Assembly (NCBI GenBank): GCA_942159475.1
Contig: OW804096.1
Span: 10,837,871 to 10,901,870 of the forward strand
Direction: 5' to 3'
From: Sthenelais limicola
Taxonomy: Eukaryota; Annelida; Polychaeta; Phyllodocida; Sigalionidae
Length of the DNA stretch: 64,000 nucleotides
Of this stretch, positions 45,451 to 56,434 are shown piece by piece. The notes beneath the pieces were generated by a model. It ran no database searches, had not been told where the DNA came from, and worked only from the letters and a program-made list of their open reading frames with translations. Made by a program: the position numbers and the translations under genes. Positions within the stretch are counted from its first letter, which is position 1, and every line of letters begins with the position of its first letter.

Positions 45451-46033
45451 TCTTACATGCACCACGATTATAATCCAGTGGGTAATAAGTTACTATCATA
45501 AATCCACTTAAATCATATATTATTGGTTGAATTAAAACTCCTATGGAAAGCGATTCATGTTATGAATAGCTTCATGAACTGCACTAGTAATTAAATTAAA
45601 TGTCACATTCATGTATTTGTTTTGATCCTACACTAGCAAACTGATGCTAATATATATATTCATCATACATTCACACAAGCTTCTAAAGTTCAAGAGAAAA
45701 TCTTTTCTGTAAGCTCATTCAAACCTTTGCAACGTATGATGAGATATGCCTCCTAAACTTTGTTGTCGTAGCCCTCGACTCTATCTCAATCATCTCTAAA
45801 ATGGCTTTAATAAATCAGATGGGGCTACGTTCCCTCTATAGTGAAGTAATAACAGAGCATGACATTGGGTAGTATCAAGTTACCCATATCAGGAGGAAGT
45901 TGACAATAAGTCCTGGCATCGGGTTTTCACCTTGTCCTAACTAATATATCCTAAAGCCAGTTTTAGAGGGATTAAAAATGACTGATATTGGCCAATGTCT
46001 ATTATGGTGCGAGACAATCTGCAATAGAAATAT
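45451..46033. other. Unannotated stretch
   Basis: No repeat or exon-like feature recognised. Confidence 0.35.
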
Positions 46034-46442
46034 GTGATGTGTTTCAGGAAAATGAGTCATAAGTCGCAAAATTGATATTTTTCAAGGTGTTTTTCTCACA
46101 AGATCACATTATTGGAATCTTCTGATTTTTGGAGAGTGTGTTACATATGGATATGTCAATCGATGTATACAATTTCAGGACAATCTATGTAATACATCCT
46201 TTGGTTTTAAAGGTCCTCATATGGACTACATTTAGTTACTTTACTGTTTAGTGACTCCCAGAAATATTGGAAACTTTTTTTTTCAAAAACGAAAATATCA
46301 AACTTAAAATCTAGAAATACTTATTGGATTATTAGACTGTTTACTATCATTGGAATCGGCTTGATCTCATCTTTTCAAATATAATAGTATCTCAAAATCT
46401 ATTTTTTTGCGACTTATGACTCATTTTCCTGAAACAGATCAC
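46034..46442 (-). mobile_element. MITE family B, copy 9
   Basis: 409 bp in reverse orientation with both termini, perfect duplication ATAT (46030-46033 and 46443-46446). Confidence 0.92.
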
Positions 46443-46582
46443 ATATAATAAAGGTGATATTGATGAGGAAGTAATCTTTCTCTACCCATCCAAAGTTTAT
46501 AATTAAACATGACATTCGGATTTGAAGCTTGTATGCGTCTCATATTGTCTATGGCTCCATACAGATCGTGATTTCCCATTAT

Positions 46583-46818
46583 GGGTTAGATTTTCAGAAA
46601 ATGTACAATTCAACTTCACTTATCTTTTCAAATAATCTAAATTTCAGACGAAAATAAAGTTCAAAATACAGTTTAACCTTAATAAACCGGTTAGTAGAAT
46701 CAAGGCAATGCCCAATATACTCTAACATACCTAGTATTGACCAAATTGCAGGCTTATTTAATATAATTTGATAAATGTGTACAGTTACCAATTGTACATT
46801 TTCTGAAAAATCTGACCC
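46583..46818 (-). mobile_element. MITE family A, copy 30
   Basis: GGGTTAGATTTTCAGAAAAT left, perfect duplication TTAT (46579-46582 and 46819-46822). Confidence 0.92.
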
Positions 46819-47025
46819 TTATAGTGTTCACAAAATGTCAAATAATGGTCATATGTCTCCTCCACCCGGACAAAAAACGTCAAATGTGAAAAATGGGCCA
46901 ATTGGAAAGGAAAATATGGCAAAAACCTTTGGAATGTCACTGACATATTTGTTCTCATGGTCAAGTATTTGGTGAGATGAACTATAAATGTCACGATAAA
47001 ATCACACACATACATATGTATATAT

Positions 47026-47348
47026 GTACCTGGCATTAAGTTCATTGTATGTGAAAATGCCTGCAGTAAAACAGAAATTATTTGTAATGTTGTTGAGAAA
47101 CTGCCTGTAGTAAAATAAGAAATACTTGTTATATTGACTTCAGTCACACTAGAATTTACTTGTGTTTTTCTAGTATCAGAAATGTAATGTAGACATTGAA
47201 AAAAAAGGGACAATCTTAAACAAAGTATTTAGTAGAAGTTGCTTAAAGCCTGTTGATACGGTTTTATGAAATGATGTTCTTATGATTCGGAAGTAAACGG
47301 GCAACGCAAAAGCTTTCCCCAAACCGTAAAAGTGAAAATAATCCCGAC
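47026..47348 (+). repeat. Interspersed repeat family D, copy 3
   Basis: Matches 28836-29160 along its length: TACCTGGCATTAAGTTCATT, TGCCTGCAGTAAAACAGAAA, ATGATTCGGAAGTAAACGGG, CCCCAAACCGTAAAAG. Confidence 0.75.
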
Positions 47349-47419
47349 CATTATTCATCATTAATTAGTTATTGTTTTATATTAGTAGCCTACTCAATGT
47401 AGAATATTGTTTGAATTTT

Positions 47420-47640
47420 GAATTTTAATATAATATATATATATATAGGTTTAATATTATATATATTTTTTATTTTATTATTTCTAAGGTTTAATATTAT
47501 ATTATAATATTAAATATATTAATATTAATTAATATTAATGATAATATTAATTATTATATTATTATAATATAATATAATATTATATTATATTTTTAAGGTC
47601 TAAAAATATATATATTTCTTAATATTTTTAATTTTGTAAA
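47420..47640. repeat. AT-only palindromic tract
   Basis: Nearly pure A+T with repeated AATATTAA/TTAATATT motifs over about 220 bp; would form many alternative hairpins. Confidence 0.8.
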
Positions 47641-47792
47641 AGCAGATGAAACTTCAATATGTTACCGGTACCTTAATTTCTGGAGAAATGTTTAGAATAC
47701 CGCATTCTGACGTCATTGTGTTTTGATTTCATTATAATTATTTTAATCCTTTAATCCAGTTATGTGTGTTTGGTTGGCCTAATTCGGCAGTT

Positions 47793-47873
47793 GCATTCGG
47801 CATTGCATTGATTCTAGCAATCTGTTTGGTTAGGTTGAACTGTCTTTTGAACTTTATTTTCGTCTGAAATTTA
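47793..47873 (+). mobile_element. MITE family A fragment, copy 31
   Basis: Central part only: GCATTGCATTGATTCTAGCA to CTTTATTTTCGTCTGAAATT. It is joined directly to the truncated end of MITE H copy 2, so both lost their facing ends in one deletion or rearrangement. Confidence 0.8.
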
Positions 47874-47877
47874 TGGA

Positions 47878-48125
47878 AAGTCGCTCATTGCAATCAACCA
47901 TGGAGAAACAGGGCCAATATAACCAGCTCTTCCTTTCTTTCAAGCAAAATAACAGCTGCTGCACATAGAACAGAGATGACGCAATACGATACAGCTGTAT
48001 ATTTGGCCATGGTCAGTCGCAAACGGCGATTCAGGGGGCCAATGTTTGAAGTAAAAAATCCCACACTTTTCCCTCCCCTTAAAGGGACAAAGGAATCATG
48101 TGTCAATTACTTTTCGGACCAACTA
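47878..48125 (+). mobile_element. MITE family H, copy 2 (left end lost)
   Basis: Matches the right two thirds of 7427-7774 (CAATCAACCATGGAGAAACA, TATATTTGGCCATGG) and ends with the complement of TAGTTGGTCCGAAAAGTAAT followed by TA. Confidence 0.78.
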
Positions 48126-48431
48126 TAGGTGGGGTATATAGTTGAGCGTGAATCAATGAGTCCCCATGGTGTAATATTTCCCTCTTTTGATACTTCACAT
48201 TCACTTTTGATATGTTTTCTATTTAAGCTAGTGGTATTGATAGATGAAGAAAACTGGGTACTACATATTATTGTCAATCATATGCCTTCATTTTTAGAAA
48301 TGTTACCTCTAAAGCCGGGCCCACTCATTCAAGAACTCGCAGTTCGTACGAATTGGGGACTCCAGAAAAGTCCAAAATGTTGCCTATATATTTTTGTAAG
48401 AACCCACGATTTGTCATATGAATTGGAGGTT

Positions 48432-48580
48432 TCCTTTCTCTATCTCTTTCTCGCTTCTTCTCTATCTCTATTTTCTGGGTACGATCATAAACTGCCTCCC
48501 TCTCAGCTCTCCCGCCCTTGATAGAACCATATTAAATGTGTTGATAAGGGCGTAAAGCAACCAATCTCACTCACTCACTC
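48432..48580 (+). mobile_element. SINE-like family C, copy 8 (5' truncated)
   Basis: CT-rich tract, core TTTTCTGGGTACGATCATAA, TTGATAAGGGCGTAAAGCAA, (CACT)n tail. The GGTCCTGGGTA head is absent, as in copies 1 and 9. Confidence 0.82.
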
Positions 48581-48901
48581 CGGGTTTTGGCAGGAATATG
48601 GATGCATTCCAGCGGACACCAAGGCTCTTGTAGCTATCATTAATGCATGTTTGTACCTGCACCGAATATCGCTCAGGGAATGTGACTCTTGCACCTTAGC
48701 CTTTCACTCAGCTTGACCTGTGCAGGTCTAGTAGTCATTAGAAGCACCCTGGGGGAAGTGTCCACTCTTTTCATGTTGCTCCAGAAGATAGATCACTCTG
48801 GGTTCCTCTTGCCACTCTTGACGGTGTGATGGTTCATAAAGCACTTTCATGCGATCCAACAACCCATGTTGTACCCTGTTTGACCACGCATACAGATCAA
48901 A

Positions 48902-49130
48902 TGAGGGTTAAAACATCGGAAAATGTACAATTTGCCCACACAAATATACTCCAATACACTGCAAGTGAGAACGTCTTCGTACTAAACGTTTTTGAAGACG
49001 GTTTTTTTGTCCCCTTTTTGAAGACGGTTTTTTTCCGTTACCATGTTCAAAAACGTTTAGCTGCTATATTACCGTCTAGGCATTAAAAAGCGTCTTCAAT
49101 AGCGTATCAGAAAACGTTTAGATAATCGGG
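48902..49130. mobile_element. Family A left-end fragment followed by foldback L, copy 1
   Basis: Bases 48902-48957 resemble a decayed family A left end (GGGTTAAAACATCGGAAAAT, GTACAATTTGCC). From about 48958 begins ACTGCAAGTGAGAACGTCTT and an inverted arrangement of CTAAACGTTTTTGAAG / TTCAAAAACGTTTAG, with GAAGACGGTTTTTTT repeated. A related block with ACGTTTAG and a terminal GCAGTGT lies at 56225-56434, next to another family A relic. Boundaries are uncertain. Confidence 0.45.
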
Positions 49131-49374
49131 AACAAAATCAAATGGGGGAGAATATAAATTGCTTATAAATTGCAATAAAAATTGATAGAAATTGAAGATA
49201 TAGGTATAAGATTTGATTTAGAAGACCATTTATAGGATCATTTCGTTCTGGAGATATGTTTAGGGGATAAATAGGGGAGAGATGAAATTAACATCAAACA
49301 TTAACATGTATTTCACTATCGAATTTATGTGATCAGCAGAGAGAGAATAATTACAATCAAAAGAAGAGAAACCC

Positions 49375-50311
49375 ATATTAATTCTTAATTATTTCTTTAT
49401 TACGCATAGCTGTTGCATAAAGCAAGAAATACAGAGATGAAGTAGAAACAAATAGTCTATTCAAAGTGTCCACTACATTAAAAATAGGTATTGTTATGTT
49501 TTACATAGATACCCAGCCTCTAAATATTATTACAAAAATGATGACTTCATTTCAAGGGTTCACTCTTTAAACATAGCTCATAGTTCAAACATACACCCAC
49601 CACACTCTTTGCAAATACTTTTGTGTCCAAGTGTGGAAATAATCTATTATCTATTTATAACCAAATAATACATACACAAGTTTCAAACACATTTAAGAAG
49701 GCTGACAACAATTACATTTATAACAGAGTACAATGTACATCACATGGACACATGGTCTAAACTTGAAAGCACCTGAATCCTGAGAAAATATACCATAAAG
49801 AGAGGGTCCTGAAGTGTCCTTAATAGAGAGGTATTCAGATTATTTACTTTACTTCATGTGTATGAGTGAGGTAAGTAACACTAAAGTAACAATGGATAGC
49901 AATTATCTACTACCTGTACCTATTTTATACAAATCTAAATACAAAATAGATTCTCAATATGTTCGAATCCTGGCATTCATCATGCTTCAGAACCTCCAAG
50001 TGTGTCACACTAAACCTTTATAATTAGATATATTACAGAACATAATTATTGGAATAGAGATAGTACTATAGGTGGTGAGAATGTCAGTTCTTTTAATACA
50101 TTTCTGAACACATGTATTGGGATTGGGTTTCTACAATATAAACGTAAATTTGAGTGTTCTTATAGCTGATCATTACATGTTATCAACTGTTTTTACTTCT
50201 TTGCAATACAAATCTTGGATCATCCGTTTTTGTTGGGAAATCCTCAGGTAGTTATGCAGAACCGATGAGATAGCAGTGTAGATGTGTAGTGTTGTGTCAG
50301 TTGATGGTTTC
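49375..50311 (-). CDS. Candidate terminal exon and 3' UTR of a minus-strand gene
   Basis: On the minus strand a long pyrimidine-rich tract ending TTCATTCTTCTTTTAG gives a strong splice acceptor just above 50311. The exon starts GAA ACC ATC AAC TGA (E-T-I-N-stop, 50311-50297). No repeat family interrupts the following 900 bases, and an AATAAA polyadenylation signal lies at 49401-49396. The phase matches the donor of the exon at 51905-52020. Together these look like a real last exon made almost entirely of 3' UTR. Confidence 0.4.
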
Positions 50312-50569
50312 CTAAAAGAAGAATGAATAATATAAGACAAGAAATAAAACAGAAAGAATATACAACTATTTTTTCTCTAGTATACATGATATTATTTGCT
50401 CATAAACATAAATTCACACAAATATTAAGCATGGTGTCCTTGCATATGTGGGTTCAAGCATATTTTTCTTACAAAAGTTAACTCCTGGGGATACCCTCAT
50501 TAAAATTTAGCACAAAAATCGAGACTAACAACCTTTTGGTGCATTTAAGATAGATATGCTATTTGCATG

Positions 50570-51862
50570 TGTGTATGTGTGTGGGGTGGGGGGTGGGGGG
50601 CGCATGTGCTTCTAACAAAAGTAAATCAGTGAACAAGAAAGAAAGCGAGACTGATTTTAAACGTGTGTGTGTATAGGGGCAGGGGTGCACTGAGCCTCAG
50701 ACCCGCCCCTGTACTGGGGTGTATAAGTGAGGGGGGGGGGGTGTATTAGTGAGGGGTGAGTTGTATTAGTGAGGCGTGGGGTGTATGAGTGAGGGGTGAG
50801 GTGTCTGAGTGAGAGGTGGAGGGGGGAGGGGAGTGAGGGGTGGGGTGTATTAGTGAGGTAGGGGGGTAGGGTTAGTGAGGGGGGCTGAGTGAGGGTGTGT
50901 GTAGGAGGGTGTGTGTATAGGGGGGGTGTATAAGTGAGGGGTGGGGGTGTGAGTGAGGGGGGTGTATGAGTGAGGGGTGAGGTGTATGAGTGAGGGGTGG
51001 GGTGTATTAGTGAAATGGGGGGAGGTAGGGTTAGTGAAGGGGGGTGTGTGAGTAAGGGGGTGTAGGAGGGTGTGTGTATAGGGGGTGTATAAGTGAGGGG
51101 TGGGGGTGTGAGTGAGGGGGGTGTATGAGTGAGGGTTGGGGTGTATGAGTGAGGGGTGAGGTGTCTGAGTGAGAGATGGGGGAGGGGGAGTGAGGGGGTG
51201 TGTATGAGTGAGGGGGGATGGGGTATGTAAGGGAAGGGTGGGGTTGTGATTGAGGGGTGCAGATGTGAGTGAGGGGTGGGGGTCTGTGCGAGGGGTGTGT
51301 GAGTGAGGGGTGGGGTATGTAAGGGAAGGGTGGGGGTGTGATTGAGGAATTGGGATGTGAGTCAGGGGTGGGGGTATGTGCGGGGGGTGTGGGGTGTGAG
51401 TCAGGGGTGGGATGTATGAGTAAGGGGGAGTGAGGGGTGGGGTGTATGAGTGAGAGGTGGGGGGAGGGGGAGTGAGGGGTGGGGTGTGTGAGTGAGTGAG
51501 GGGTGGGGTGTGTGAGTGAGGGGTCGGATGTATGAGTAAGGGGGAGGGGGAGTGGGGCGGGGGTGTGAGTGAGGGGGGAGGGGGAGTGAGAGGGGGAGTG
51601 TATGAGTGAGGCGTTGGGTGTGTTAGTGAGGGGTGGGGTATGTAAGTGAGGGGTGGGGTGTATGAGTTAGGGGTGGGGATGTGAATGAGGGGTAGGGGTC
51701 TGTGCGAGGGATGGGGTGTATGAGTGAGGGGTGGGGTGTGTTAGTGAGGGGTGGGGTGTGTAAATGAGGGGTGGGGTGTACGAGTGAGGGGTGGGGTGTA
51801 TGCGTTGACTGAGACTGAGGGTTGGGGCTGTTAGTGAGGGGTGGGGGAGCTTGAAACTGTAC
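50570..51862. repeat. G-rich minisatellite, about 1.3 kb
   Basis: Irregular units of about 20-23 bp built from GTGAGGGGTGGGGTGTATGA, with GGGGG runs, over about 1.29 kb. All G runs lie on the + strand. Unit variants (GGTGAGGTGTCTGAGTGA, GTAGGGTTAGTGAGG) form higher-order blocks of about 180-190 bp that recur (compare about 50870-51000 with 51000-51150). It lies within the last intron of the candidate minus-strand gene. The minus-strand frame across it (Pro/His/Thr/Ser-rich) is a by-product of the repeat. Confidence 0.93.
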
Positions 51863-51904
51863 TTTGGGAGAGCTGCTAGAACTTGGATGGAAATTGGCAC
51901 TTAC

Positions 51905-52020
51905 CATAAATTTAAAGGTATGGGAATCAAACACAGGCTCAGGCATTGTGGTGGCATTGAAGTCTGTCGACCATTTGGGCTCATAAGCTAGGAACATAGA
52001 AAACGTCTGCCACTGATGTG
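51905..52020 (-). CDS. Candidate internal exon of the minus-strand gene
   Basis: The acceptor TTTGTTCTCTTTGAACAG precedes 52020 and the donor ATG|GTAAGTGCC follows 51905. Reading in phase 1 the exon gives H-Q-W-Q-T-F-S-M-F-L-A-Y-E-P-K-W then S-T-D-F-N-A-T-T-M-P-E-P-V-F-D-S, with no stop, and ends in phase 0, matching the E-T-I-N-stop of the terminal exon. In the other phase allowed by the exon at 52411-52490 the reading is T-S-V-A-D-V-F-Y-V-P-S-L-stop. I do not recognise the protein. The splice signals are the strongest evidence. Confidence 0.4.
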
Positions 52021-52364
52021 CTGTTCAAAGAGAACAAATTATGTCACTAACTAAATATTGCCTCCAGAATTATAGTTGTTGGTCTCGAAATTTAGAATAA
52101 AAATTAAGATTCACCGATTTATGGTTGTACTGTTTATGAGGAGGAAACCTCAGTTTAAAAAGCATTGTATGCATATATATTATAATATATGTGGCTAGAA
52201 CATTATAAAAGAAATTTTAATGCCACCGACATAAGTTTGTCACACTTAATCCAAAACAACCCAGGGCCAGGTGAAAAGGACAATACATTACTTCATTGAT
52301 TCTATTCCTTCTGTGTAGGGGATGTGAGTTTGTGTTAATTTTAAAACTTAAAGAGTTCACTTAC

Positions 52365-52401
52365 GTCTCTCAATATCCAAGATGCTTGGTGTCGTCCATC
52401 C
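52365..52401 (-). CDS. Candidate 37-nt exon (alternative A)
   Basis: Donor GAGAGAC|GTAAGT is strong; acceptor GGTAGGTTAG is weak. The frame G-W-T-T-P-S-I-L-D-I-E-R plus one base joins in phase to the exon at 51905-52020. It cannot be used together with the exon at 52411-52490, because only 9 bases separate them. Confidence 0.25.
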
Positions 52402-52410
52402 CTAACCTAC

Positions 52411-52490
52411 CAAAATCTGATTCTATTTTCGTTATGAGGACTTGTTTTTGCTAGTGTATCTCTCATACTGCTACCACCAACAATGTACAA
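52411..52490 (-). CDS. Candidate 80-nt exon (alternative B)
   Basis: Acceptor TGGTCTTATTTTCAG is good and donor TTTTG|GTAGGT acceptable. Starting in phase 0 it reads L-Y-I-V-G-G-S-S-M-R-D-T-L-A-K-T-S then P-H-N-E-N-R-I-R-F. This joins in phase to the possible first exon at 54020-54067. Followed by the exon at 51905-52020 it ends after 12 codons. LYIVGG recalls a kelch-repeat strand but is far too short to claim one. Confidence 0.3.
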
Positions 52491-52619
52491 CTGAAAATAA
52501 GACCATCCACTTAAGCATGATGTTATAACATATTATGCAATATTATGCAATGAAGGTGTGGGGGTGGGGATAAATTATGCTTTGAATTTAATAAGAATGT
52601 TATTTTAAGACCCTAGGTA

Positions 52620-53220
52620 AAGGTGGGTGTGGCAGAGGGAGTGTTGGTGGGAAGGAGGGTGTGGGGGGGAATTTTTTTTTCATTCTACACCTGGGCTATG
52701 TATTCTGTTTTCATTTTACACTTGGGGTTAATGCTTTCCTTAGGTTTATTCAATCAATCAGAGAGGGGGGCCGGAGGGAGTGTCGGGGGGGATTCCCCCC
52801 CCCCCCCCATTTTACACTTGGGTTGTGTATTATGTTTTCATTTCATATTCACTAGTGTGTATTGACCGACCCAGCATGAATACACATATATATCCACTAG
52901 TGTGTATTGACTAGCTTTGACTGACCCTGCATGAATACAAATATCCGGCTACCCCTATTAGGTAGAGTAACGAGGGTAACAATGGAGTATACACAACCCA
53001 AATAAAATGAAAACATGGAAACAAAATTCCCCCGACCTTCCGATCCCCCCCCCCCCCCGATCCCCGACCCCAAACTTGATAGAATACACAAAGTAAACAA
53101 CCCAAGTGTATGTAAAATGAAAACATGAACGCCCCCCCCCCCCTCCCCACCTCCGACAGCCCCTATCGACCCTCCCACTCCCCTCCCCTCCCGGCCCCCG
53201 TCGGCCCTGACACTCCCCAA
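52620..53220. repeat. G-run / C-run block with inverted duplication
   Basis: The left half has G runs and TTTTCATTTTACACTTGGG...TGTGTATTATG segments (52680-52845); the right half has C runs with the complement, CACAACCCAAATAAAATGAA and CCCAAGTGTATGTAAAATGA (52985-53130). A segment CACTAGTGTGTATTGAC...CATGAATACA is also directly duplicated at 52849-52885 and 52894-52941. The whole looks like a mixed minisatellite with inverted copies. Confidence 0.7.
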
Positions 53221-53865
53221 CTTAGAATATGAAATAATATAATATAAGAACTATATCCATCCAAATTATTTCATGAGAATAATTTTGTGTACAGAGCCTT
53301 TGTTAATGAAATTAAAAATATATATATTTTCTTTTTTTTGCACAAATTTTTGAAGATAAGTGGCAGTTGCCAAAGTTTTTAAACGATTTGGATATTCCGG
53401 TCTTCCTACGTAACCTGAAATTTCGCTTTACTTAATTATAGCAATAGTGTAGCTATGGTAATTAGCTTAAGAAAGTCATGTACATCAATTCTTGGGAGAG
53501 AATATAAGATGAGTAATAATGAGATGAGATGTGGGTGAAGTGATAAGGGTGAAGATATGTTTGGGAAGCAAAATGCATCGTTCAGTTTTAAACATAAATA
53601 TTTGGGGTAATAATTTGGGATAGTTATATAATCATAGTAATATGCGTTGAAATATAATGCTGTTTTTTACCAGAAGAGTCTAAAGTGGCTTATAAAGGTT
53701 AGTAAGTATGTCGACCAGATGTACCTTAGTATATTTACCTACTGTGACACCCCCTCCATAGTAGCACATATAATAGAGCCTCAGTCGCACGGGCCTACTA
53801 GGCCTGCACCCCCGACCTTACTACATCCAGGTCGGCCTGCCCAGCGACCCACTGACTTCCCACAT

Positions 53866-53877
53866 GCCGCCATTTTG
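53866..53877 (-). promoter_or_regulatory. YY1-like element overlapping an ATG
   Basis: On the minus strand CAAAATGGCGGC is a close match to the YY1 consensus, which in animal housekeeping genes often lies just downstream of the start site and contains the initiator ATG. The frame from this ATG (53873) reads M-A-A-C-G-K-S-V-G-R-W-A-G-R-P-G-C and could be a mitochondrial-type leader, stopping at 53781 unless spliced. A possible donor (GTA|GTAAGG) lies after Cys17. Unproven. Confidence 0.3.
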
Positions 53878-54019
53878 GATTGTGTAACGTTGCGTAAACA
53901 AGATTTAAAACAAGAAACTATATTTAATACAAAAAAGTGTTTTGTATAAATGGGCCTTGTAATCTCTCTGGTAGCCTCTACTGATATTGTAAATGATGAA
54001 TACAATAAATGCTTCTTAC

Positions 54020-54067
54020 CTGTTGTGAGATGTATTCGATTGAAGCTGCAGTTAAATGTGCCATCAT
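54020..54067 (-). CDS. Candidate first coding exon of the minus-strand gene
   Basis: Minus strand: ATGATGGCACATTTAACTGC ... CAACAG|GTAAGAAGC, i.e. M-M-A-H-L-T-A-A-S-I-E-Y-I-S-Q-Q followed by a consensus donor. It ends in phase 0, as required for the exon at 52411-52490. No protein family recognised. It could also be chance: the length is only 16 codons. Confidence 0.3.
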
Positions 54068-54173
54068 GTTTAAAAAAGGTGGTTCAAAACATTAGGCGCC
54101 GCAGCCTTATACGCTAGGTGGCGCATCTGGGTTGTAACTAATTAAGTAGCCTACCGGTAGCCGGGATACAAAT

Positions 54174-54318
54174 GTGTTGCGTTGCAGGGAAATGAGTCAC
54201 AAGTCGCATAAAATGGATTTTGAGATATTGTCATATTTGAAAAGATGAGATCAAGCCGATTCTAATGGTAGCAAACAATCGGACATATAAGTAGTGTTTC
54301 TCTGATTTAAGTTTGATG
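54174..54318 (+). mobile_element. MITE family B fragment, copy 10
   Basis: Left end GTGTTGCGTTGCAGGGAAAT through GAGATCAAGCCGATTCTAAT and TTTAAGTTTGATGA, then homology stops. Preceded by AAAT. Confidence 0.82.
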
Positions 54319-56224
54319 AATTAAGAGGGATATTAAGATCAAAGTCACACGTTTTCCAAGTGCAAATAAAACATTATTAATTTTAATGGTCATGCTTGTT
54401 CATGTTAAATATAGGAGATGAAAACCTCTTTGCATTTTGAATGTTAGTGTGCAACATAACTCAGAGGCGGACGCCCAGGTCTCCATAATTAAATTTGTGT
54501 CGGTCTCTGATATTGATATTAGGCTAAGTCCGACGGTCTCCAGTGAAATGAACAAGTGATAAAATAATCTTGTCTAACTTATCTAACGTATTTTTGGTTA
54601 TTTTCTTAATCACTTTTGATTGGCATGAAGGCGTGATTGAGTCATTCAGCATTCAAGTATATTGTAATCATTATAGTGATCTTATCTTGGTTAAAATACT
54701 ATGACGAATTTTATCAAGATAGCTAGACAATACATGAAAACATTTTATTAGTTTCTTTAAACGTTGGCCTTTATCTCATTCAATAATATTGGGAGATAGT
54801 TCTATGTATATAGGCCTACATATTCTATGAGAGAGAGCTGGAGGGAGCGGGGGTAGGGAAATGACAGTGCGGTGAGTGGGGAGTGGGGTCTCTGGTCTTC
54901 CGATTCACTATGTTGCACACTGTTATTGGTGTTGCAGTGTAGCTGAATTTATAAGATCATTTTGTCATCAGATTGACTGTTTAAATTTAATTCTGTATAA
55001 TACAATGTCAAACTATACATTTAATTAAGTATCAGAGTGAGACTAGGTAAGTGTAGGCTAATATCGACAGGACGGCCTCTGAAATTAAATTACATTATTA
55101 TTTATATAGAGGGAGGACTATGGATATACTACCTAACGACTTCAGATGTCGTCGTCACTAGTCATATACTATAACTTCTACCCCTACAATTTAATTATAT
55201 ATCGTTTGGAACATGTTCTCACATCATTCTTTCCCAGTGCATTCACACACCATAATTATATAGCCTCACACCTACCATTCGCGCAAGGAGGGTGGTACTA
55301 TGACTTATGGGTTGGATGATACTCTGACTGTGGGTGGTACTTTGACCGTGTGCTGCCATAAGAGTATGACTTTCCTTAGCTTATACAACAGGCACTGGGT
55401 GTCTAGTTCAAGCTAGTTCAGTACCTATTGGACATATTGATTGAATTTTAAGTGCCAATTGTCCGACCAGAGTCATTTATACATGTCTATAGGCCTAATT
55501 ATATATACTGGTGATTCTACATTTTTGAGCAGCTATTATTATTGAGGTGACCTAGTATGTCGTATGATTACATTAATTTAAACTTGAAAAGTTTACATCT
55601 TCCGTAGACAGTGCGGGTGCAACTTGTTTATGTGATATCTTGGTCAATTCTGATTGTTGTATTCGTTGCTAGTAGGCCTACACTATTGTAACTTATACTT
55701 GACAAGGCTGTAATAATCTGTCTTTCGGCGAAATAATATCATTGGGCTTTTGTGAATACACTATCCTATAGCTTGCAGCAATGTCACACCTTTAGCATGT
55801 GCCGATGCTCCATTTCCCCTACCCATACTGATGGGAGTGTGGCATCATTTTCACACGTTTTGAAAGCTAAGACGAAACTTAATCACAGTATAGAAATCAC
55901 GTATATTGGGCCCATGCTTAGTAAGGAGGACAGTGATGTTAATAATTAATGTTTTATCATAGATATATATGTAGAGATTAATTAACTTGTACTGAGATTA
56001 GAAAAATAAGATGAACCTGTTTACCCATATTATTTATTAAAATTAAGGTGAGAATTTGAGTAAGTAACATTATTTTCCCCGTTTATACAAGCTTCATACT
56101 GCTAAATATATATATATCACAGTGTTTCTCTCTATCATTTCCCTTGGAACCAAACGACCTGATTTGTGTAGAGAAATATATTTTTCATTTGGAAATGGCA
56201 ACCTGGACTGAACAGTACTGAAGA
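54319..56224. other. Unannotated AT-rich stretch
   Basis: 1.9 kb without a recognised repeat, exon or RNA. Confidence 0.4.
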
Positions 56225-56434
56225 TGGTATGTATTGAAGACTGTCTTCAACAGCTAAAAGCATTTAGCAGAACGTTTAGCACAGTGGACGGGAGCGCGGA
56301 GCTTGATAGTGAAATCGTAATGAGTGCAAAAAACATCTACAACAATGTGTTGTAAACGGGGTTGAACATGCAAACATGTTCAACAACGTTTAGATTAAAT
56401 ACGTTGTGGTAAACGGTCCCTTTGCAGTGTAGCC
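56225..56434. repeat. Foldback L, copy 2 (uncertain ends)
   Basis: Contains inverted short motifs: GAAGACTGTCTTC, TTGAACATGCAAACATGTTCAA, and several ACGTTTAG/AAACGT copies, ending ACGGTCCCTTTGCAGTGT. Related in motif content to 48958-49130. Left boundary not found. Confidence 0.45.

Noticed and set aside
46785..47213. 142-codon minus-strand frame
   Set aside because: It runs from repeat D into the terminus of MITE A copy 30, so it cannot be one gene. No motif recognised.
48129..48521. 130-codon + strand frame
   Set aside because: Its last third is the SINE-like family C copy 8. No recognised domain.
51623..51997. 124-codon minus-strand frame rich in Pro, His, Thr and Ser
   Set aside because: Only its first 31 codons (51905-51997) are exon-like. 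The rest is the minisatellite read in frame after a clear GTAAGT donor.
52897..53220. Gly-rich 107-codon minus-strand frame
   Set aside because: Generated by C runs on the + strand; no coding evidence.
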